Shown piece by piece: positions 27,636 through 37,587 of a stretch of 64,000 nt of DNA (position 1 is the first letter of the stretch; each line of letters opens with the position of its first letter). The translations under genes were made by a program, and so were the position numbers. Where the stretch lies: positions 240,144 through 304,143 of the forward strand of contig CAWISP010000030.1 in assembly GCA_963838775.1 (NCBI GenBank), given 5' to 3'. The notes beneath the pieces were generated by a model, which did not search any database, was not told where the DNA came from, and worked only from the letters and a program-made list of their open reading frames with translations. Origin of the DNA: Chersky-840 sp963838775 (GTDB lineage Bacteria; Actinomycetota; Acidimicrobiia; Acidimicrobiales; UBA8190).

Positions 27636-28585
27636 GCAGTGCCCGCCAACCGGCGATCGTCGCTACCGGGGTGCGAAAGTCCTTTGGTGAGCAGGTGGTG
27701 CTCGACGGCGTCGACCTAACGGTCGCCGACGGAACGGTCTTCGCTCTGCTCGGTCCGAACGGCGCCGGCAAGACCACGATGATACGGATCCTCTCCACCC
27801 TGATTGCCCCAGACGCAGGACGGCTGCGCGTGGCCGGCCACGACGTGGTGGACGATCCGGACGAGGTGCGCGCCACGATCGGGGTCACTGGACAGTTCTC
27901 CGCGTTGGACGAATTGCTGACCGGCATGGAGAACATGCGGTTGATGGCCGACCTGAACCATCTGGGCAGCGCCGGGCGGGCGCGGGTGAGCGAGCTGCTC
28001 GACCGGTTCGGCCTGGCCGATGCCGCGCACAAGCCGGTCTCGACCTACTCGGGTGGAATGCACCGCCGGCTCGACCTGGCCATGACGCTCGTCGGCTCCC
28101 CGAGGGTGATCTTCCTCGACGAGCCCACCACTGGGCTGGACCCAGGGAGCCGCCGGACGATGTGGGAAAGCATCCGTGAGCTCGTCGCGGACGGGATCAC
28201 CATCTTCCTCACCACCCAGTACCTCGATGAGGCCGACGAGCTCGCCGATCGGATCGCCGTTCTCGACCACGGCCAGATCGTCGCCGAAGGTACGTCGGAC
28301 GAGCTCAAACGACGCGTCCCCGGCGGCCATGTCCGCCTGCGGCTCGCCACACCGAGCGCCCTGCGGGCGGTTGCGGACCTCCTCGACGGCGCCTCCTGCG
28401 ATGAGGAGGAGCTCCAGGTCGAGGTGCCGACCGATGGCACGGTCGCCTCGCTGCGCCAACTGCTCGGACTGCTCGACGACGCCTGTGTCGAGGTCGAGCA
28501 CCTGTCGATCCACAGCCCCAATCTCGATGACGTGTTCTTTGCCGTCACCGGTCGCCCCACCGAGGAAGCCCTCGCCCTGCCATGA
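27632..28585 (+). CDS. ABC exporter ATPase, DrrA-like
   Basis: A 317-residue ABC-2-type ATPase. Walker A GPNGAGKTT, Q-loop 'GVTGQFSALDELLTG', signature YSGGMHRRLD, Walker B 'VIFLDEPTTGLD', switch 'LTTQYLDEADELAD', and the DrrA-type C-terminal domain ending 'SPNLDDVFFAVTGRP'. Preceded by AAGGAGG. It should power the permease encoded next, whose ATG overlaps its stop. Drug or lipid export is the usual role of such pairs; the cargo is unknown. Confidence 0.9.
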   Translation: MSSARQPAIVATGVRKSFGEQVVLDGVDLTVADGTVFALLGPNGAGKTTMIRILSTLIAPDAGRLRVAGHDVVDDPDEVRATIGVTGQFSALDELLTGMENMRLMADLNHLGSAGRARVSELLDRFGLADAAHKPVSTYSGGMHRRLDLAMTLVGSPRVIFLDEPTTGLDPGSRRTMWESIRELVADGITIFLTTQYLDEADELADRIAVLDHGQIVAEGTSDELKRRVPGGHVRLRLATPSALRAVADLLDGASCDEEELQVEVPTDGTVASLRQLLGLLDDACVEVEHLSIHSPNLDDVFFAVTGRPTEEALALP

Positions 28586-29385
28586 CGTCGATGACCTACA
28601 CCCTCAGCGACTCGGCCACCATGACGCGCCGCAACCTGCGACGCCTGCTCCGCTATCCCTCCATGACCGTCCTGCTCGTCGGCATGCCGATCGTCTTTCT
28701 GGTGCTGTTCGTCTACGTCTTCGGAGGTCAGCTGAGCCATGGTCTCGACGCCGCGCTCGCCGGTGGGCACGCCGGGCGCGGCGGCTATCTGAACTATGTG
28801 ACGCCCGGGATCCTGCCCCTGGCCGTGGCTGCAGCCGTCCAAGGCACCGCCATCGTGGTCGCGATGGACATGACCGGCGGCATCATCGACCGGTTCCGCA
28901 CCATGGCCATCGCCCGCTCCGCCGTGCTCACCGGCCACGTCCTGGCCAGCCTCATTCAGACCCTGGCCAGCCTCGCCATCGTCATCGTCGTCGCCATCGC
29001 CCTCGGGTTCCGACCCACTGCCGGCCCCGTCGCATGGCTGGCCGCGATCGGGGTCCTCGGGCTGTTCTCCTTCGCCCTTGTCTGGCTCGCCACCGCACTC
29101 GGCCTGGCCGCCAAGAGCGTCGAGACGGCCAGTAACACACCGATGTTCCTCACCCTGCTCGTGTTCCTCGGCAGCGGGTTCGTCCCTGCCGCCTCGATGC
29201 CAACAGGGCTGCAGCAGTTCGCCCGCTATCAGCCCTTCACCCCGGTAACCGAAACTCTGCGCGGACTGCTCACCGGCACCACGATTGGCTCCAACGCCAT
29301 CGCCGCCACTGCCTGGAGCATCGGAATCGCCCTCGTCTCGTACTTCTGGGCAATCCACCTCTACCGACACCGGAAGCCGACGTAG
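28582..29385 (+). CDS. ABC-2 exporter permease, DrrB-like
   Basis: A 267-residue inner-membrane protein with six helices and the family pattern 'NLRRLLRYPSMTVLLVGMPI', 'NYVTPGILPLA', 'MTGGIIDRFRTMAIARSAVL' and 'PFTPVTETLRGLLTG', as in DrrB/NodJ permeases. It overlaps the ATPase gene by four bases. Last gene of the regulator-ATPase-permease operon. Confidence 0.9.
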   Translation: MTSMTYTLSDSATMTRRNLRRLLRYPSMTVLLVGMPIVFLVLFVYVFGGQLSHGLDAALAGGHAGRGGYLNYVTPGILPLAVAAAVQGTAIVVAMDMTGGIIDRFRTMAIARSAVLTGHVLASLIQTLASLAIVIVVAIALGFRPTAGPVAWLAAIGVLGLFSFALVWLATALGLAAKSVETASNTPMFLTLLVFLGSGFVPAASMPTGLQQFARYQPFTPVTETLRGLLTGTTIGSNAIAATAWSIGIALVSYFWAIHLYRHRKPT

Positions 29386-29513
29386 TCAAACTGTCGCCGC
29401 CGACTGATCTGCGGGGACGTTCCGGCAGTCCACGAGGACCAGCTCGCATCTCGGTCGCGTCGTGGACGAGATTGCCACGTAGCGCCAGCTGAGTGTTCGG
29501 GAACTCGGCCATT

Positions 29514-29540
29514 GTCAATTCCCGTGGAGTGGCAATTGAC
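29514..29540. promoter_or_regulatory. Inverted repeat GTCAATT-N13-AATTGAC
   Basis: Perfect 7-base arms, about 72 bases upstream of the acetoacetate-decarboxylase-like gene and the operon it heads. Its AT-rich arms stand out from the surroundings. A regulator site is plausible; no regulator gene is adjacent. Confidence 0.4.
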
Positions 29541-29611
29541 GCAACGACCGGGCACTGCGACGATGCCCACTGGGTGAATGAAAACGACGTCGGTCGTCGA
29601 AGGGGGCGGGC

Positions 29612-30386
29612 ATGACCGTGCGCTACGCGGCGAGGGGACCGGATCAGCTCCGCAGTCGCGAGGTCGAGAAGACCTCGGTCGGCGCATGGTCGACCGTGCT
29701 CGTCGCGACGTTCGAGACAGATCCCGACATTCTGGCTTCGGTGCTCCCCAAGCCCCTCGAACCGTCGTCGAGGCCACTCGCCAAGACCACCTTTGCGCGT
29801 GTCGATATTCCCGGGCTGCCCACGTTCGGCGCTGGGAGCTTCTCGGTGCAGTGCACCCACGAAGGCACCGTCGGCTACTACTGCCTCGTGATGCCGATGA
29901 GCACCGAGCAGTCTGTCATCGGTGGCCGCGAAACCTTTGGAGAGCCCAAGAAACTCGGTCAGGTCACCGTCGAGGTGGATGACAAGGCCATAAGGGGGAG
30001 AATGACCCGGATGGGTGTCACGTTCGCCGAGTTCGCCGGTCATATCACGGAGGCGCTCGAGGTGCCGGCCCCTGGAGACGCGGACGGACTTCTATTTCAA
30101 GGCGTTACCCGCTCCCGACGGCAAGGGCCTCGACTCCGACCCCCGCCTCGTCTACTGCACGCGGGAGGAGACCGTGCGGTGGGTCAACAGGTGTGACGGT
30201 GAGCTCGTGCTACGCGATTCAAGGTTTGATCCGGTGGCGGATCTCCCGGTGCGCTCACTCGTCGAGGTGACCGTTGGTGAGCGCAACTCCATCCAGCGAG
30301 GACGGATCCACTCGACGGTGCCAGCCCAATGGATCGTTCCCTTCATGCACCAGCGCTACGACGACCTGTCCCCGCTGGGCGACTGA
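29612..30386 (+). pseudogene. Acetoacetate decarboxylase family protein, one frameshift
   Basis: The first ~155 residues ('VLVATFETDPDILASVLPKP', 'YCLVMPMSTEQSVIGGRETF' and 'GEPKKLGQV', whose PKK pair holds the Schiff-base Lys of the family) run in one frame. At about 30074-30075, in CCTGGAGACG, one extra G moves the reading: the family continues as 'ETRTDFYFKALPAPDGKG', 'LVYCTREETVRWV' and 'PVRSLVEVTVGE' to the TGA at 30386. The next gene starts 10 bases later. ATG at 29612 with GGGGCGGGC upstream. Decarboxylase or lyase role unknown; many family members are not acetoacetate decarboxylases. Confidence 0.8.
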
Positions 30387-30396
30387 GGGCTCGGAG

Positions 30397-31266
30397 ATGG
30401 ACTACGAGGGCAAAGTGGCGGTCGTCACGGGCGGCGCCGGTGGCATCGGGCGTGGGATCGTCCACGCGCTGCTTGCCCGAGGCGTACGTGTAGTGGTGGC
30501 CGACGTGGAAGGCCCTGCCCTTGTCGCCGCCGTCGAGGAGTGCGAGTCGCGGGGTGCGGTTCGCGGGGTGCGCACCGACGTCGCCGATCCGGACTCGGTG
30601 ATGACACTCGCCGACGACGTCTACGGTTCCGAAGGCCGCTGCGACATCCTTTTCGCCAACGCCGGCGTGACCTCCGGGGGTGGCGGACTGCCGTGGGAGC
30701 AGGAGATCAACGACTGGCGATGGTGCTTCTCGGTGAACGTCTTCGGCGTGGCCGCCACCGTCCTCACGTTCCTCCCGAGGATGCTCGAGGCAGCGTCGCC
30801 GGGCGAGATCGTCGCCACCTCGTCAGGCGATGGCGGCGTGGCACCGGTGCCCTACGCGAGCGTGTATGCCGCATCGAAGGCTGCGGTCAGCTGCTTCATC
30901 GAAGCCGTCGCCCACCAGCTCCGCTCGGTCGACGCTCCCGTTCACGCGCACGTCTTCTACCCTGGCGGGGGGCTCCTCGACACTGGGCTCTGGACCGCAG
31001 CCCGCAACCGCCCCCCCGCGCTCGAGCGGATCCGACCCCGCCCGCCGGCCCCGGGGACGACGTTCGCCGAGTTCAAGGCCCAGCTCGAAGCGGCTGGGCT
31101 CCCGACCACGGTCGTCGACCTCGATTGGCTCGGGGCGAAGGTTCTCGACGACCTCGACGAGGGACGCTACATCCTGGGCCCCGACGCCGATCGCTTCGGG
31201 AAGCTGCTCCACGCCCGGGCCGACGCCATTGCGCATGGGGACCTGCCCCCGACGCTGTTGCACTGA
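30397..31266 (+). CDS. SDR family oxidoreductase
   Basis: A 289-residue short-chain dehydrogenase: TGGAGGIGRG, 'VVVADVEGPALV', NAGVTS, Ser in ATSSGDGG and YAASK. The C-terminal extension (about 50 residues, 'FAEFKAQLEAAGLPTTVVDL') is longer than in minimal SDRs. It sits in an operon between the decarboxylase-like and amidohydrolase genes (gaps 10 and 13 bases), so the three probably act in one degradation path, whose substrate is not deducible. Confidence 0.85.
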   Translation: MDYEGKVAVVTGGAGGIGRGIVHALLARGVRVVVADVEGPALVAAVEECESRGAVRGVRTDVADPDSVMTLADDVYGSEGRCDILFANAGVTSGGGGLPWEQEINDWRWCFSVNVFGVAATVLTFLPRMLEAASPGEIVATSSGDGGVAPVPYASVYAASKAAVSCFIEAVAHQLRSVDAPVHAHVFYPGGGLLDTGLWTAARNRPPALERIRPRPPAPGTTFAEFKAQLEAAGLPTTVVDLDWLGAKVLDDLDEGRYILGPDADRFGKLLHARADAIAHGDLPPTLLH

Positions 31267-31279
31267 AGGAGATGTCGAC

Positions 31280-32504
31280 ATGGAGCGTCGCTACACTGTC
31301 ATTTCGGCCGACACCCACTGCGGGGCCGACGTCCTCGCCTATCGGCCCTACTTAGCCTCGAGGTTCCACGACGAATTCGACGCATGGGCCGCCACCTACG
31401 AAGTCCCTTTCGCCGACCTCCGCGCCCCCACCGCGTATCGCAGTTGGGATTCCGATCGGCGCATGGCCGAGCACGAGACCGACGGCATCGTGGCCGAGGT
31501 CCTGTTCCCCAACACCGTCCCCCCCTTCTTCGAGGAGGGCAATCTCGTCGCACTACCGCCGAGCGAGGCGGACTACGAGCGACGGTGGGCCGGCGTCCAA
31601 GCCCACAACCGTTGGCTGGCGGACTTCTGTGCCGCCGCGCCCGGCCGACGGGCCGGCGTCGTCCAGGTCTTCGTGAACCATCTCGACGACGCGCTGGCCG
31701 AGATCTCGTGGGCAGCGCAGCACGTCGCCATCTTCGGCGGGATCCTGATGCCGTCGATCCCGCCCGGATCTCCTTTACCACCGCTCTACGACCCTCGTTA
31801 CGACCCGCTGTGGCGACTCTGCGAAGAGGTCGGTGCCGTAGTCAACGTGCATGCCGGGTCGGGCCTCCCCGACTACGGCGAGCTCGACATCGCCCGGGCG
31901 ATCATGCTGGTGGAGCTGCCGTGGTTCAGCCACCGCCCGCTGTGGCACCTCATCTTCGGCGGGGTGTTGGAGCGGTTCCCGAACCTCAAAGTAGCGCTCA
32001 CCGAGCAGGGCGTGGCGTGGCTCCCGCGGGGGCTCGAGACATTGGACTGGTTCTACGGGCGCATGGTCCACGGCGGCGCGGCCGAAGCCCTGTACTTCGG
32101 GGCGGCTGCCAAGGGCATGTCGATGAAGCCGTCGGAGTACTTCGCCCGCAACGTCTGGGTGGGTGCGTCGTTCCTGCGGTCGTCGGAGTCCGCCCTGCGA
32201 CCCGAATTTGGCGAGGACCGCATCATGTGGGGCGACGACTACCCACACTCCGAAGGGCACCTGGCCCTTTAGTCGCGAGGCTTTGCGCGTCGCCTTCGCC
32301 GGTGAAGCCACCGACGTCGTGCAGCGGTGCGTCGGCGCCAACGCGGCGCAGCTGTACGGCTTCGACCTCGACGCCCTGGCGCCCCTGGCGACCCGCTTCG
32401 GGCCCCTCGTCGACGAGGTGGCCAGTCCACTGGCGCTCAGTGACTACCCATCGGGGTCGACCTCGAACGCCTTCGACACCACGCAGGTACTCAGAGCTTG
32501 GTAG
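31280..32504 (+). pseudogene. Amidohydrolase family 2 protein, one frameshift near the C-terminus
   Basis: ATG at 31280 with AAGGAG 8 bases before. Metal-site landmarks are 'VISADTHCGAD', 'VVNVHAGSG', 'HLIFGGVLERFPNLKVALTE' and 'RIMWGDDYPHSEG'. As read, the frame stops at 32272, just after the last motif. Dropping one base at about 32258 gives 'EGTWPFSREALRVAFAGE' and the conserved 'GANAAQLYGFDLDAL' to the TAG at 32504. This is the same pattern as in the facing paralogue ('DYPHPEGSWP', 'GGTAAKVYGFDLDAL'). ACMS-decarboxylase-like hydrolases and decarboxylases belong to this family. Confidence 0.8.
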
Positions 32505-33761
32505 TCAGCGTGTCGGGGTGATGCCGTACTCGGCGAGCCACCATTTCGCCGACGCCGGCGCGCCGGGATCGGCTTGTCGGGACGGGTCTTGGCCCAGATC
32601 GTCCGGCCTCGGGCCGATGCGGTCGGCAACGAGCTGCAGCGCATCGAGATCGAAGCCGTAAACCTTTGCGGCCGTCCCACCCAAGAGTTGCCTGGTGTCC
32701 TCCACCGGGACGTCACAGAAGTCGGCCTTGAGCTTGGCCGGAGTGTTCGGCCACGATCCTTCGGGGTGCGGGTAATCGGTCCCCCACATCACCGTATCGA
32801 TGCCGAGGACGTGGCGGCGGCGGATCTCCTCCTTGGACATGGTCGAGGCGCCAACAAAAAGATTCGTGCCGAAATATTCAGAGGGCAGTTTCGAGATCTT
32901 CCCGGCCAGCAGGGCAGCCATCTTCTTGGTCGTGTGTCCCCCGCCCATGTACTGATCCCACTTCCATTTGCAGTCGGCGATCCAATAGGCGGCCGCCTCG
33001 GTGACCACGAACATGAGCTCCCTATGGCGTTCGAAAGCTCCGGAGAACAGCAAGTGCCACGACGGTCGTGCCGCCCACCACACCACCTCGGCGAGGTATA
33101 TGCCGATGTGGCCGTTGTAGTCCTCTTGCGGTGCCTCGCCGGAGTGGGTGTGCACCGGTAGGTGGGCGGCGGCACATGTCGCCCAGAACGGCTCGTAGAC
33201 CTCGCTGCTATACGGCGCTCGTTCCCGCCACATCGTCGGAATCATCACCCCCCGGATGCCGGGTTGGGTGGCGGCCCACTCCGCCTCTTTGACCGCCCGG
33301 GACGGGTCGTGGCACAGCGGGACGAGCGCGATGCCGGCCCGACGCTCCGGGCTCGTCGAGCACAGCTCGGCCAGGAAGCGGTTGTGGGCTTGGGCACCGG
33401 CGAAGGCCAGGTCGGGATCCTCGATCTCCCCGGCCGACAAGCCAGCGCCGAACGGCGGTGAGCCCATGCCTGTGACAGCGTCTGCGTCGGCGAACAATAC
33501 GTCGGCGGAGACACCATCGGCGTCCAGCTCGCGATCGCGCACGGTTGGGTCATATGCACCGCGCAGGCCCTCTTCGTTCGACGTCTCCCAGCCCATGATG
33601 TACTCAAAGTTTGTCGCGAGCCTGGCGGCACGCTCGGCCTGCTTGCGGGTGACCCAGTCGTCGAAGTCGGAGTGGAAACGGGTCTCCAGGTACGGGCGGT
33701 AGTCGGCCAGCGGAAGGCCACAGTGGCCGTCGGCAGAGATGATCACGTAGCGCTCAGACAC
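32505..33761 (-). CDS. Amidohydrolase family 2 protein
   Basis: A 418-residue metal-dependent hydrolase or decarboxylase homologue: 'IISADGHCGLP', 'LPVHTHSGEAPQED', 'HLLFSGAFERHRELMFVVTE', 'DTVMWGTDYPHPEGSWP' and a terminal 'AAKVYGFDLDALQLV'. The GTG at 33761 has AGGGGGTG upstream. Its stop codon directly abuts the stop of the homologous gene on the other strand, with no bases between. Clear paralogue of that gene; substrate unknown. Confidence 0.85.
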   Translation of the reverse strand: MSERYVIISADGHCGLPLADYRPYLETRFHSDFDDWVTRKQAERAARLATNFEYIMGWETSNEEGLRGAYDPTVRDRELDADGVSADVLFADADAVTGMGSPPFGAGLSAGEIEDPDLAFAGAQAHNRFLAELCSTSPERRAGIALVPLCHDPSRAVKEAEWAATQPGIRGVMIPTMWRERAPYSSEVYEPFWATCAAAHLPVHTHSGEAPQEDYNGHIGIYLAEVVWWAARPSWHLLFSGAFERHRELMFVVTEAAAYWIADCKWKWDQYMGGGHTTKKMAALLAGKISKLPSEYFGTNLFVGASTMSKEEIRRRHVLGIDTVMWGTDYPHPEGSWPNTPAKLKADFCDVPVEDTRQLLGGTAAKVYGFDLDALQLVADRIGPRPDDLGQDPSRQADPGAPASAKWWLAEYGITPTR

Positions 33762-34120
33762 GGCACCCCCTGAGGAACTGGAGCATCGACCCACAACCGC
33801 CAATCGAGAAGGCCCTGGTGCTTGCTTGATCAGCATCCCACACCTGTGGGCGTGCTTCGAGTGGGCACCCCGAGGGGCTTTGTGGGCATCACCTACCGCC
33901 ACGTGCGAGGCGCGCCTCGAGAACGTCGTCCTCCCAAGGGTCTCAATGTCACCTCCCAACAGTCTCCATGTCATCGCCATGGGCGCGAGACACACCTCGA
34001 CAAGACCCCGTCTTCCAGGGCCGGGACCATACCCCTGCTGAGCCGTCTCCCACCCCCTCTGCTCTGATTGCCCCCCGCATTCATGGACGGCATTGAGAAG
34101 GAAACTGCCTGGTTAGAGCC
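33762..34120. other. Intergenic stretch, no gene
   Basis: Two short overlapping open frames exist here but their peptides are Pro/Arg-rich and shadow-like with no domain. It must hold the divergent promoters of the amidohydrolase and GGDEF-EAL genes; I see no confident -10/-35 pair. Confidence 0.6.
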
Positions 34121-36545
34121 TTGTATGAGGTTTTCGGCACCCACACCTCTCCCGTGGTCAAGGCAAGTCCTCGACCTGTCGATATTTCGCCTGTGGATCC
34201 GGCGCGCCCAGAAGCGGAGGACTCGGGTGCGGTTGAGCCCTTCCTAGCGCGATTGCGATCCAGCGCCCTGGATCGCACTTTGCTGGCCAACCCGCCAGTG
34301 GCGGCCATCTTCTGCTTGTTCCGCTGGCTCCATCTCATCGCCCCCGAGCCCTACTGGGTGTACATAGCGGTTGTGGTGGGAGGTGGCGCCACAAGTGTGG
34401 TGTCGTCCGTGCTGTGGGGGGAATCCCGCCGTCCGTGGCACCGAAGCGCTCATGTGGCGGCCAATACGGCTGTGATCGCTGTCGTTGCCTACAGCACAGG
34501 GTGGGGACCGATCTTGTCTATCGGCTTTCTCTTCGGAGCCGCGGCCGCCTTCGATCAGTTCGGATCAAGAGCAACACGGCCCTGCCTGATTTGGACGGCC
34601 GTCGCCGTCGTTCTCGGTCAGACAGCGATTTCGTTGCATCTTGCTCCGAGCCTGATCCACGAACCCGTCGTACACGGTGTCGCCGCGCTTGGACTGCTTG
34701 GCGCGTTACTGGTGATCGAATTGTCGGGGCGGGCCAGCGCGGGACGCGAGACTGTCGAGCTCGAGTTGCGGAAGTCCGAACGACGCTTCAAAGCCCTCGT
34801 ATCCAACGCCGCCGACATCATCGTCGTGACGGACCAGGCGGGAATGGTGCAATACGTCAGCCCCGCCTTTGATCGCATTCTGGGTCGCTCGGCCGACTCT
34901 TACAAGAATGAGTCACTGGAGACGTTCGTACACCCCGATGATCTGTCTCGGATCGCCCAAGAGTTCCCACCGCTCTTGGCCGACCCCGCCCGCGTTTTGC
35001 GTACCGTGCTGCGCGGTCAAGACGTCCATGGACGTTGGAGGCACTTCGAGACCACGGTCACCAACCACCTGGACGATCCCGACGTCAATGGCATTGTCGG
35101 AAACCTCCACGACATAACGGAACTGCGTGAAGCTCACGAGCGGTTTCGTTCTGCCTTTGAGCACGCCCCCATCGGAATGGGGATGAGTGACCTCGAGGGC
35201 AGGATCATTCAGACCAACGCCGCCTACGGCAAGATCCTCGGCCGTCGCCCAGAGGACCTCGTCGGGATGAGTACCGGGGATCTCACCCACCCCGTCGACC
35301 GCGAGTGGAGCTCAACGGAGATGCGCGATTTCGTCTTGGGGGGTTCGGACACGTACCAATCGGAGAAACGCTACATACGCAGTGACGGACACATCGTATG
35401 GGCATCGTTGAGCATCTCGTGCGTGCGGGACGACGAGAAGCGGCCTCTCTATCTGATCGGCCAAGCCGAAGACATCACGGAGCGTCGCGAGCTACGCGAG
35501 CGACTGGCTCACGCGGCCATCCATGATCCCCTTACCGGTCTACCCAACCGCGAACTGTTCATGGATCGCGTCGAGGTCGCTCTCCGTCGTGCCGCCAGGG
35601 GCGGACACTTTGTGGGAGTGATCTTTCTCGATCTGGATCGATTCAAGCTCATCAATGACAGCCTCGGCCACGATGTCGGCGATCAGGTCTTGCGCGCGGT
35701 GGCCGATCGGTTGGGTGGCGTGATGCGGACGAGCGACACGTTGGCTCGATTCGGGGGGGACGAATTCACGGTCTTGTGCGAGGACGTCGGCAATGAAGGT
35801 GACGCCCTCGAGGTGGCACAAAGACTCGTCATGGCGATGAGTCAGCCCCTCGTTCTGGAGAGCGGCGAGGTCTTCGTATCGATGAGCGCGGGTATCGCCC
35901 TTTCCGGGGCCGGTGAATCGGGCCCTGCCTTGTTGCGGAATGCAGACGTTGCCATGTACAGGGCAAAGGAGCGGGGCCCGTCTCGCATGGAGGTTTACCG
36001 AGTGGATGACGAGCAGAACGTGGTCAGTCGCCTGCGGACCTCCAACGAGTTGCATAGAGCTCTCGAACGCCATGAGCTGGAACTTCACTACCAACCGCTC
36101 GTGGATCTTCATACCGAAACACTCGTGGGGATAGAGGCATTGGTGCGATGGCAACATCCCACCCGAGGCCTCCTCCTTCCATATGAGTTCATCCCGTTGG
36201 CCGAAGACAGCGGGTTGATCGTTCCCTTGGGAGCTTGGGTCCTGAAGGAGGCCTGCCGTCAAACAGCAGCGTGGCAGGCAGATCGATCCCGAAGGGGTCA
36301 AGACGACGCCCGGCTCAACATCTCTGTCAATGTTTCTGCCGTACAACTGGCCGATCCTGGTTTCCCCCGTCAGGTGGCCGAAGCCATAGAAGACTCGGGT
36401 ATCGATCCTGACCACCTGTGGCTGGAGATCACCGAGAGCACCCTGATGCGCGATGCCGATGAGGCTGTTGTGGTGCTCCAAGCCGTTCGAGATCTAGGTC
36501 TTCATGTGGAGATCGACGATTTCGGGACCGGGTATTCCTCGCTCA

Positions 36546-37587
36546 GAACGTGTTTGATAACTCTCCGGCAGAGGCCCGCGTTAGCTGAGCGGTCGCGAGG
36601 GCGCTTTCGAGTGCTCAACCCGCCGTGCTCAGTGAGATCTTTCCAAACACGCGCGTGACCAGCGTGTTTGTCGTGTCAAGATGCTCGCGATTTGTCCGCT
36701 GCTGCGTTGGAGTGGTGTACATGGCACCCACACGTCGCTATCCGACCGACCTGACGAATCACCAATGGGCCATCATCGAGCCTCTCCTACCCGAGACCGA
36801 ACCCGTGGCGCCCGGCGGTCGCCCTCGGGTCCACGCCAAGCGCGAGATCGTCAATGCCATCCTCTATCTCACTCGCAGCGGGTGTGCGTGGCGGATGCTG
36901 CCGGCCGACTTTCCTCACTGGCGGACCGTCTACGGCTACTTCGCCCAATGGCGCGACGATGGAACGCTCGATCTCATCCACGACACCTTGCGCGAAGAGG
37001 TGCGAGCTGCCAAGGAGAAGAAGGGCCGAAAGCCCAGGAACCCAACCCCGACGGGGGGAGTGATCGATTCCCAGTCGTTGCGGGGGGCCGACACCGTTTC
37101 CAAGGCGACACGGGGCTATGACGCCGGCAAGAAGGTGGAAGGGCGCAAGCGCCACATCGTCACCGACACGCTCGGTCTGCTCCTCGTCGTCATGGTGACG
37201 GCGGCCTCTGTCCAAGACCGCGACGGTGGTGCCGACATCTTGAAGCTCGCCCACAAGCTCGTGCCCAGCCTTCGCCATGTCTTCGCCGACGGCGGATACG
37301 CCGGTCGTCTGGTCGGAAAGGCCAAGCGCTACTGGAAGATCGCCGTCGAGGTCGTGAGGAAACCTCCCGAGCAGCACGGATTCTCCGTCCTCCCTCGTCG
37401 GTGGGTGGTCGAGCGCACCTTCGCCTGGCTCATGCGATGGCGCCGCCTCACTCGCGACTACGAACGGTTGCCCGAAACTCACGAGGCGTTCGTCAAGTGG
37501 GCGATGATCGGATTGATGTTGAACCGACTCTCGCGCCCGCCCGGTCCGAGACCCTGGGCCACGCGATGAGAGATACCAAACACGTAC
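36546..37587 (+). mobile_element. IS5-family insertion sequence, 1,042 bp, complete
   Basis: Ends carry 20-base terminal inverted repeats (36546-36565 GAACGTGTTTGATAACTCTC, and 37568-37587), 17 of 20 matching. The 3-bp duplication TCA flanks the element (36543-36545 and 37588-37590), fitting the TNA target of the IS1031-like group. Removing it restores the host gene exactly, so the insertion is recent. It holds a single transposase gene. Confidence 0.9.
36721..37569 (+). CDS. IS5-family DDE transposase
   Basis: 282 residues. The N-terminal domain has 'LTNHQWAIIEPLLPE', 'GGRPRVHAKREIVNAILYLT' and 'GCAWRMLPADFPHW'. The DDE triad is visible in 'GVIDSQSLRGAD', 'VFADGGYAG' and 'RRWVVERTFAWLMRWRRLTR'. 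It is one uninterrupted frame, unlike IS427-type elements that need a frameshift. Its stop overlaps the right inverted repeat. It moves the element by cut-and-paste or copy-out transposition. Confidence 0.93.
   Translation: MAPTRRYPTDLTNHQWAIIEPLLPETEPVAPGGRPRVHAKREIVNAILYLTRSGCAWRMLPADFPHWRTVYGYFAQWRDDGTLDLIHDTLREEVRAAKEKKGRKPRNPTPTGGVIDSQSLRGADTVSKATRGYDAGKKVEGRKRHIVTDTLGLLLVVMVTAASVQDRDGGADILKLAHKLVPSLRHVFADGGYAGRLVGKAKRYWKIAVEVVRKPPEQHGFSVLPRRWVVERTFAWLMRWRRLTRDYERLPETHEAFVKWAMIGLMLNRLSRPPGPRPWATR

Noticed and set aside
8430..32262. Programmed +1 frameshifting as a common mechanism for the split genes
   Set aside because: No shared slippery motif or downstream structure at the sites, and the genes are unrelated; indel error or ordinary mutation is simpler.
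33822..34067. Possible small gene in the gap before the second GGDEF-EAL gene
   Set aside because: Two frames overlap with equal, domain-free, Pro/Arg-rich peptides and no RBS.
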